Shown one piece after another: positions 60,616-64,000 of a stretch of DNA of 64,000 bases. The position numbers and the translations under genes were made by a program. The stretch is taken from assembly GCA_029906985.1 (NCBI GenBank), contig JARYMT010000003.1:16058-80057 (forward strand), given 5' to 3'. How positions within the stretch are numbered: the first letter of the stretch is position 1; every line of letters begins with the position of its first letter. Source of the DNA: Microgenomates group bacterium. Lineage in GTDB: Bacteria > Patescibacteriota > Microgenomatia > UBA1406 > GWC2-37-13. The notes under the pieces were generated by a model. That model searched no databases, was not told the origin of the DNA, and was given only the letters and a program-made list of their open reading frames with translations.

Positions 60616-61893
60616 ATGGGCCTACGTTATTACATTAAAACATTCGGCTGTCAACAAAATAAAGCTGATTCAGAAAGAATTGCTGCTTCATTTGAGGCTC
60701 GTGGAATGAAACCAGCCAAAGGTTATATTGATGCAGACTACATCGTTATTAATACTTGTATGGTTCGTCAATCAGCTGAAGATAGAGTCTATGGACTAGT
60801 AAGAAATTTAGGAAAATTGAAACTAAAACCCCGCCGTTCGCGAACGGCGGGGTTAAAAATCATTATTACCGGCTGTATGGTTGGTATCGCCCATCGGGAC
60901 AAAACCGGAAAAATGCTTCAAAAATTAAAAGAAAGAATGCCTGAAGTTGATGAATTTTTACCAATTGAAGAGGTTGGTTTTGACAATGAACCAATCAGGA
61001 CAAGTAAAATTCATGCCTGGATACCAATATCAAATGGCTGTAATAATTTTTGTACTTATTGCGTGGTTCCTTTTACCCGTGGACGGGAAATTAGCCGGCC
61101 GTTTGAAGATATTTTAAACGAAGCAAAAAAACTCAAAGAAAAGGGTTATAAAGAGATAACCCTTCTTGGACAAAATGTTAATTCATATGGCGCTGATTTA
61201 ATTTTAGGTAAAAAAAATATTCAAGTGATGGAAGATCTTAATAAAAAATACTTTGAAAATTCAAAAGTTAATCCGCCAATTGGCGGACAAAAATCAAAAT
61301 TACAATTAAAAATTAAAAAATTAAAATTTAATGAAAATTTAAAATTGAAAATTGAAAATTGCAAACCAGTATATGTAAAACATTTAGGCAGATACCGGAT
61401 TCCTACTCTTTTCCCCCATCTTTTAGAAGAAGTGGCAAAACTGGGTTTTGAAAAAGTTGATTTTATCTCTTCAAACCCTTGGGATTTTTCAGATGAATTA
61501 ATTGATGTAATTGCTAAATATCTAAATATAACAAAAACAATTCACCTTCCAGTCCAATCAGGTGATGATAATGTTTTAAAAAGAATGAATCGTTGGTACA
61601 CTAGCGACGAGTATTTAAGACTCGTCGCAAATTTAAAATTAAAAATTAAAAATTTAAAATTAACTACAGATATTATTGTTGGTTTTTGTGGAGAAACTGA
61701 TGAAGAATTTGAAAATACAGTAAAACTTTGTAAAAAAGTTGGTTTTGAAAAAGCTTATATCGCCATGTACTCTCCCCGACCAATGACCGCCGCTACCAAA
61801 GTAATGAAAGATGATGTCCCTTATGAGGTAAAGAAAAAAAGGTGGTTAATTTTGGAAAATCTGATCAATAAACCACCTCTAAAAAAAAATTAA
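60616..61893 (+). CDS. miaB: tRNA methylthiotransferase MiaB, lacking TRAM
   Basis: A radical-SAM enzyme that methylthiolates i6A37 of tRNA. The UPF0004 domain has its three cluster cysteines (KTFGCQQNKADSER, VINTCMVRQSAED, IITGCMVG). The radical-SAM CxxxCxxC is in NGCNNFCTYCVVPFTRGREI. The C-terminal TRAM domain (about 60 residues) is missing; the protein ends ENLINKPPLKKN. An extra segment of about 40-60 residues follows LLGQNVNSYGADL and is encoded by repeat-like DNA. Three palindromes lie in the coding sequence. Related families (MtaB, RimO) fit less well. Confidence 0.88.
   Translation: MGLRYYIKTFGCQQNKADSERIAASFEARGMKPAKGYIDADYIVINTCMVRQSAEDRVYGLVRNLGKLKLKPRRSRTAGLKIIITGCMVGIAHRDKTGKMLQKLKERMPEVDEFLPIEEVGFDNEPIRTSKIHAWIPISNGCNNFCTYCVVPFTRGREISRPFEDILNEAKKLKEKGYKEITLLGQNVNSYGADLILGKKNIQVMEDLNKKYFENSKVNPPIGGQKSKLQLKIKKLKFNENLKLKIENCKPVYVKHLGRYRIPTLFPHLLEEVAKLGFEKVDFISSNPWDFSDELIDVIAKYLNITKTIHLPVQSGDDNVLKRMNRWYTSDEYLRLVANLKLKIKNLKLTTDIIVGFCGETDEEFENTVKLCKKVGFEKAYIAMYSPRPMTAATKVMKDDVPYEVKKKRWLILENLINKPPLKKN
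60827..60854 (+). repeat. GC-rich palindrome 1 inside miaB
   Basis: A 28-bp perfect palindrome with half-site AACCCCGCCGTTCG. It encodes KPRRSRTAG in frame, between the second and third cluster cysteines of MiaB. Confidence 0.8.
61260..61366 (+). repeat. Palindrome 2 with A/T-repeat tail inside miaB
   Basis: The 16-bp palindrome TCCGCCAATTGGCGGA (61272-61287) is followed by about 75 bases of AAATT/AAAATTG-type repeats. The segment stays in frame and encodes a Lys/Leu/Asn-rich stretch that ordinary MiaB proteins lack. Confidence 0.7.
61604..61664 (+). repeat. Hairpin 3 with A/T-repeat tail inside miaB
   Basis: GCGACGAGT, a 7-base loop and ACTCGTCGC form a 9-bp stem, followed by about 35 bases of AAATTT/AAAATT repeats. 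The encoded LKLKIKNLKLTTD keeps the normal spacing before TDIIVGF. Confidence 0.65.
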
Positions 61894-61899
61894 TATTAA

Positions 61900-61908
61900 T
61901 GATAAAAT
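61900..61908 (+). promoter_or_regulatory. Extended -10 promoter of rfbB
   Basis: TGATAAAAT ends 7 bases before the ATG, just after the miaB stop. Confidence 0.6.
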
Positions 61909-61915
61909 TATAGTT

Positions 61916-64000
61916 ATGAAATTACTTGTTACAGGCGGAGCTGGATTTATTGGGTCAAACTTTATTCTTTACTGGTTAAAAAAATACCCTCAAGATAAAA
62001 TTATTAATCTAGATAAGCTCACTTATGCTGGTAACCTTGAAAATCTAAAATCTGTTGAGAAAAATCCAAATTATAAATTTGTACAAGGCGATATTTGCGA
62101 CTCAAAACTCGTTAACTCATTAACACGCGATATTGATGTTATCGTTCACTTTGCCGCTGAAAGTCATGTTGACAGATCAATCTTAGATCCAACCCCATTT
62201 ATAAAAACTAATGTTGAAGGAACTTATGTTTTACTTGAGGCAGCTTTAAAAAATGGAAAAATTAGATTTCATCACATATCTTGTTATGATGATAAAACTC
62301 GAACTTTTACTGATAAAGGTTTAAAAAAATATAATGAAATCAAAAAAGGAGACCTTGTTTTAAGTCTTAACCCTAATACTAATCAAATCGAATGGAAGCC
62401 TGTTGAAAAAGTAATCATACAAGAATATCAAGGCAAAATGATTCAAGTAAAAACTAAAACATCAAATTTTTTAGTCACTCCAAACCATAGAATGTTAATT
62501 CAAAATAAAAAAACTAAAAAACTTTTTTTCAGAGAAGCATCTCTATTAAAACAATATTCAATTAATAAATTGCCAAAGTTTTATCAATGGTATGGCGAAA
62601 CAAACAATAATTTTCCAGGAATATTAAAAAAAATAGTTAAAAAAGAAAATTATAAAGACTTTTTTTATTTACTAGGAATTTTCATCGGAGATGGATTTTT
62701 ATCATATCAAGAAAAAATTTCCGAAAATAAAACTGGTCTAAAGAAACAAGATTATATTCGTTTATGTAGAGATGCTTTAGGAAAATTCACCAGCATCGGA
62801 AAATTGGGTTCAATAAAAAAAACAGCAATGAAATCGTGGAGAATTTTTTTAGGTATTCCAGAAAGTGATCAATGCAGAAAAAAATGTGAACAAGCATTAA
62901 CAAATTTAAAAATTAATTGGCATGCTCATAAAGGAAAAGCAGGCACTCATTTATATTTTACATCAAGAGAATATTTTCAAATATTTAGTCAATGTAAAAA
63001 TGGTGCTAAAAATAAAGAAATTCCTCAATGGGCATTAAATACTAATAAAGAGCTTTTAACAGAGCTTTTTTTTGGACTTTTAGATTCTGATGGAAGTAAG
63101 AGAAGAGTGTTTTTTACTGCATCAGAGAAATTAGCTTATCAATTTATGGAATTATGTGTTAAGCTTAACTTAAATCCATCATTAAAAAAAAGACAAAGTC
63201 TATCTTTTATCAACAAAAGAAAAATTGAGGGCTCTTCTTATGTAATTTCTTTTGGAAAACAATGGCGAGATGTAAGAAAAAACAACATTAAAGAAATTGA
63301 ATATAAAGGAAAGATTTGGTGTTTAACAGTGAAAGATAATAAAAACTTCTTAATTGAAAGAGAAGGAAAAACAATGTTTTGTGGTAATACTGATGAAGTT
63401 TTTGGCGCTTTACCTTTAGGCACAAAAGAAAAATTTAATGAAAAAACTCCCTATAATCCCCGCAGTCCCTACTCTGCATCAAAAGCTGCTTCTGATCATT
63501 TAGTTCGCGCTTACCACATCACTTATGGATTGCCGGTAACATTATCTAACTGCTCAAACAATTATGGACCATATCATTTTCCTGAAAAGCTTATCCCCTT
63601 AGCAATTACTAACATCATTGAAGGAAAAAAAGTGCCGATTTATGGCGATGGCCTTTATGTTCGTGATTGGCTTTATGTTGAAGATCATTGTCGGGCAATT
63701 GATTTGATTTTACATAAAGGAAAAATTGGAGAAACTTATTTTATCGGTGGACTAACTAAGGATATATCTAATCTTGAAATAATAAAAAAAATTTTGAAAT
63801 TAATGGGTAAAGATGAAAGTTGTATTGAATTTATCAAAGATAGACCGGGCCACGATCGACGTTATGCAATAGACTGGTCAAAAATCAATAAAGAATTAGG
63901 TTGGAAGCCTCAAGTTGTTTTGGATACAGGCCTCAAATTAACAATTGATTGGTATCTGAAAAATCAAGACTGGTGGAAAAAGGTCAAATCAGGAAAATAC
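61916..64000 (+). CDS. rfbB: dTDP-glucose 4,6-dehydratase interrupted by an intein (partial, runs off the window)
   Basis: The enzyme makes dTDP-4-keto-6-deoxyglucose, the precursor of dTDP-rhamnose and related sugars. The N-extein (residues 1-122) has the NAD motif VTGGAGFIGSNF, DKLTYAGNLENL, FAAESHVDRSI and FHHIS. The C-extein (from residue 492) resumes at TDEVFGALP, with catalytic Thr492, Asp493 and Glu494, then YSASK (Tyr519, Lys523), NNYGPYHFPEKLIPLAI and RDWLYVEDHCRAI. Joined exteins give 326 residues up to the window edge, close to the usual 330-360. The frame is open throughout with no stop; the end is cut by the window. Confidence 0.95.
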   Translation, partial: MKLLVTGGAGFIGSNFILYWLKKYPQDKIINLDKLTYAGNLENLKSVEKNPNYKFVQGDICDSKLVNSLTRDIDVIVHFAAESHVDRSILDPTPFIKTNVEGTYVLLEAALKNGKIRFHHISCYDDKTRTFTDKGLKKYNEIKKGDLVLSLNPNTNQIEWKPVEKVIIQEYQGKMIQVKTKTSNFLVTPNHRMLIQNKKTKKLFFREASLLKQYSINKLPKFYQWYGETNNNFPGILKKIVKKENYKDFFYLLGIFIGDGFLSYQEKISENKTGLKKQDYIRLCRDALGKFTSIGKLGSIKKTAMKSWRIFLGIPESDQCRKKCEQALTNLKINWHAHKGKAGTHLYFTSREYFQIFSQCKNGAKNKEIPQWALNTNKELLTELFFGLLDSDGSKRRVFFTASEKLAYQFMELCVKLNLNPSLKKRQSLSFINKRKIEGSSYVISFGKQWRDVRKNNIKEIEYKGKIWCLTVKDNKNFLIEREGKTMFCGNTDEVFGALPLGTKEKFNEKTPYNPRSPYSASKAASDHLVRAYHITYGLPVTLSNCSNNYGPYHFPEKLIPLAITNIIEGKKVPIYGDGLYVRDWLYVEDHCRAIDLILHKGKIGETYFIGGLTKDISNLEIIKKILKLMGKDESCIEFIKDRPGHDRRYAIDWSKINKELGWKPQVVLDTGLKLTIDWYLKNQDWWKKVKSGKY
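62282..63388 (+). mobile_element. Intein with LAGLIDADG homing endonuclease in RfbB
   Basis: A 369-residue self-splicing element. Block A starts at Cys1 (CYDDKTRTFTDKGLKKYNEI then KKGDLVLSLN). Block B is VTPNHRM with Thr66 and His69. The two LAGLIDADG helices are LLGIFIGDG (130-138) and FFGLLDSDG (263-271). Blocks F and G are IWCLTVKDNKNFLI and the end FCGN, followed by Thr as the +1 residue. The penultimate residue is Gly instead of the usual His. The element sits between Ser122 and the catalytic Thr of the host enzyme. The intact endonuclease motifs suggest it may still be mobile. Confidence 0.93.

Noticed and set aside
63238-63423. Minus-strand open frame inside the rfbB intein region
   Set aside because: It is antisense to a well-supported intein/extein coding frame and has no domain.
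1-64000. Possible UGA recoding (Gracilibacteria/Absconditabacteria code)
   Set aside because: TGA ends several genes at the correct place (for example the 684-residue protein, the sortase and the DUF1189-like protein), and no in-frame TGA is needed in conserved proteins.
1-64000. tRNA, rRNA or tmRNA genes in the intergenic gaps
   Set aside because: The larger gaps (660-758, 26000-26125, 48006-48361, 60068-60615) were read on both strands; none shows a CCA-type acceptor end, T-loop GTTCRA or rRNA-like sequence.
61916-64000. An insertion sequence or transposon breaking rfbB
   Set aside because: The inserted DNA is in frame without stops, has no terminal inverted repeats or target duplication, and encodes intein motifs instead of a transposase.

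Overview
The window looks like the genome of a Candidate Phyla Radiation (Patescibacteria) bacterium, most likely a Microgenomates-type lineage. The basis is AT-rich DNA, very dense packing with many overlapping genes, compact versions of core enzymes, a ribosomal protein cluster with no gene for L30 (rpmD), and many surface-glycan and membrane genes with no biosynthetic pathways beside them. TGA is used as a stop, so this is not a UGA-recoded lineage. The lineage is an inference; no 16S gene is present.

Layout. Positions 1-2000 carry a Ham1-family pyrophosphatase and serS. Positions 2000-10200 hold cell-envelope genes: a PBP1A-type peptidoglycan synthase, a sortase, a 684-residue membrane protein, an orphan solute-binding protein and a VanW protein. 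Positions 10200-15800 hold an acetyltransferase, an FAD enzyme, a UvrD/PcrA helicase, a shortened tpiA and an LCP glycopolymer ligase. Positions 15750-21650 form a minus-strand operon from glycyl-tRNA synthetase through rpsT, PilN-like and PilO-like proteins to two predicted sortase substrates. Positions 21690-31940 hold recO, a DUF167 protein and an exopolysaccharide cluster (DUF4012, sugar transferase, ManC, glycosyltransferases). Positions 31956-48005 are one continuous S10-spc-alpha-L13/S9 supercluster, with rpsS displaced, an adenylate kinase fused to an archaeal-type kinase domain, and a frameshifted rpmG. rpsJ and tuf sit upstream as a separate unit. Positions 50040-60070 carry a helicase-nuclease, two membrane glycosyltransferases, glyA, a WecA/TagO-type transferase and a 2H phosphoesterase. 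Positions 60100-64000 carry a frameshifted small gene, miaB with palindromic elements in its coding sequence, and rfbB cut by the window end.

The main discoveries are these. (1) rfbB (dTDP-glucose 4,6-dehydratase) contains a 369-residue LAGLIDADG intein placed directly before its catalytic Thr-Asp-Glu. (2) At least fourteen genes have a TATAAT-like box, usually with the extended TGn, only 6-10 bases before the start codon, which implies widespread leaderless transcription. (3) The rplC leader has a strong promoter, a terminator hairpin and a competing antiterminator, as in ribosomal protein attenuation. (4) miaB carries three in-frame GC-rich palindromes, two next to A/T-repeat tails.

The gene set fits a small host-dependent cell that keeps translation, recombination and an elaborate cell surface. 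Lipid-linked glycan is started by the WecA/TagO-like and WcaJ-like transferases, extended by GT2/GT4/GT-C enzymes from GDP-mannose and dTDP sugars, and probably attached by LCP. Proteins are anchored by the sortase.
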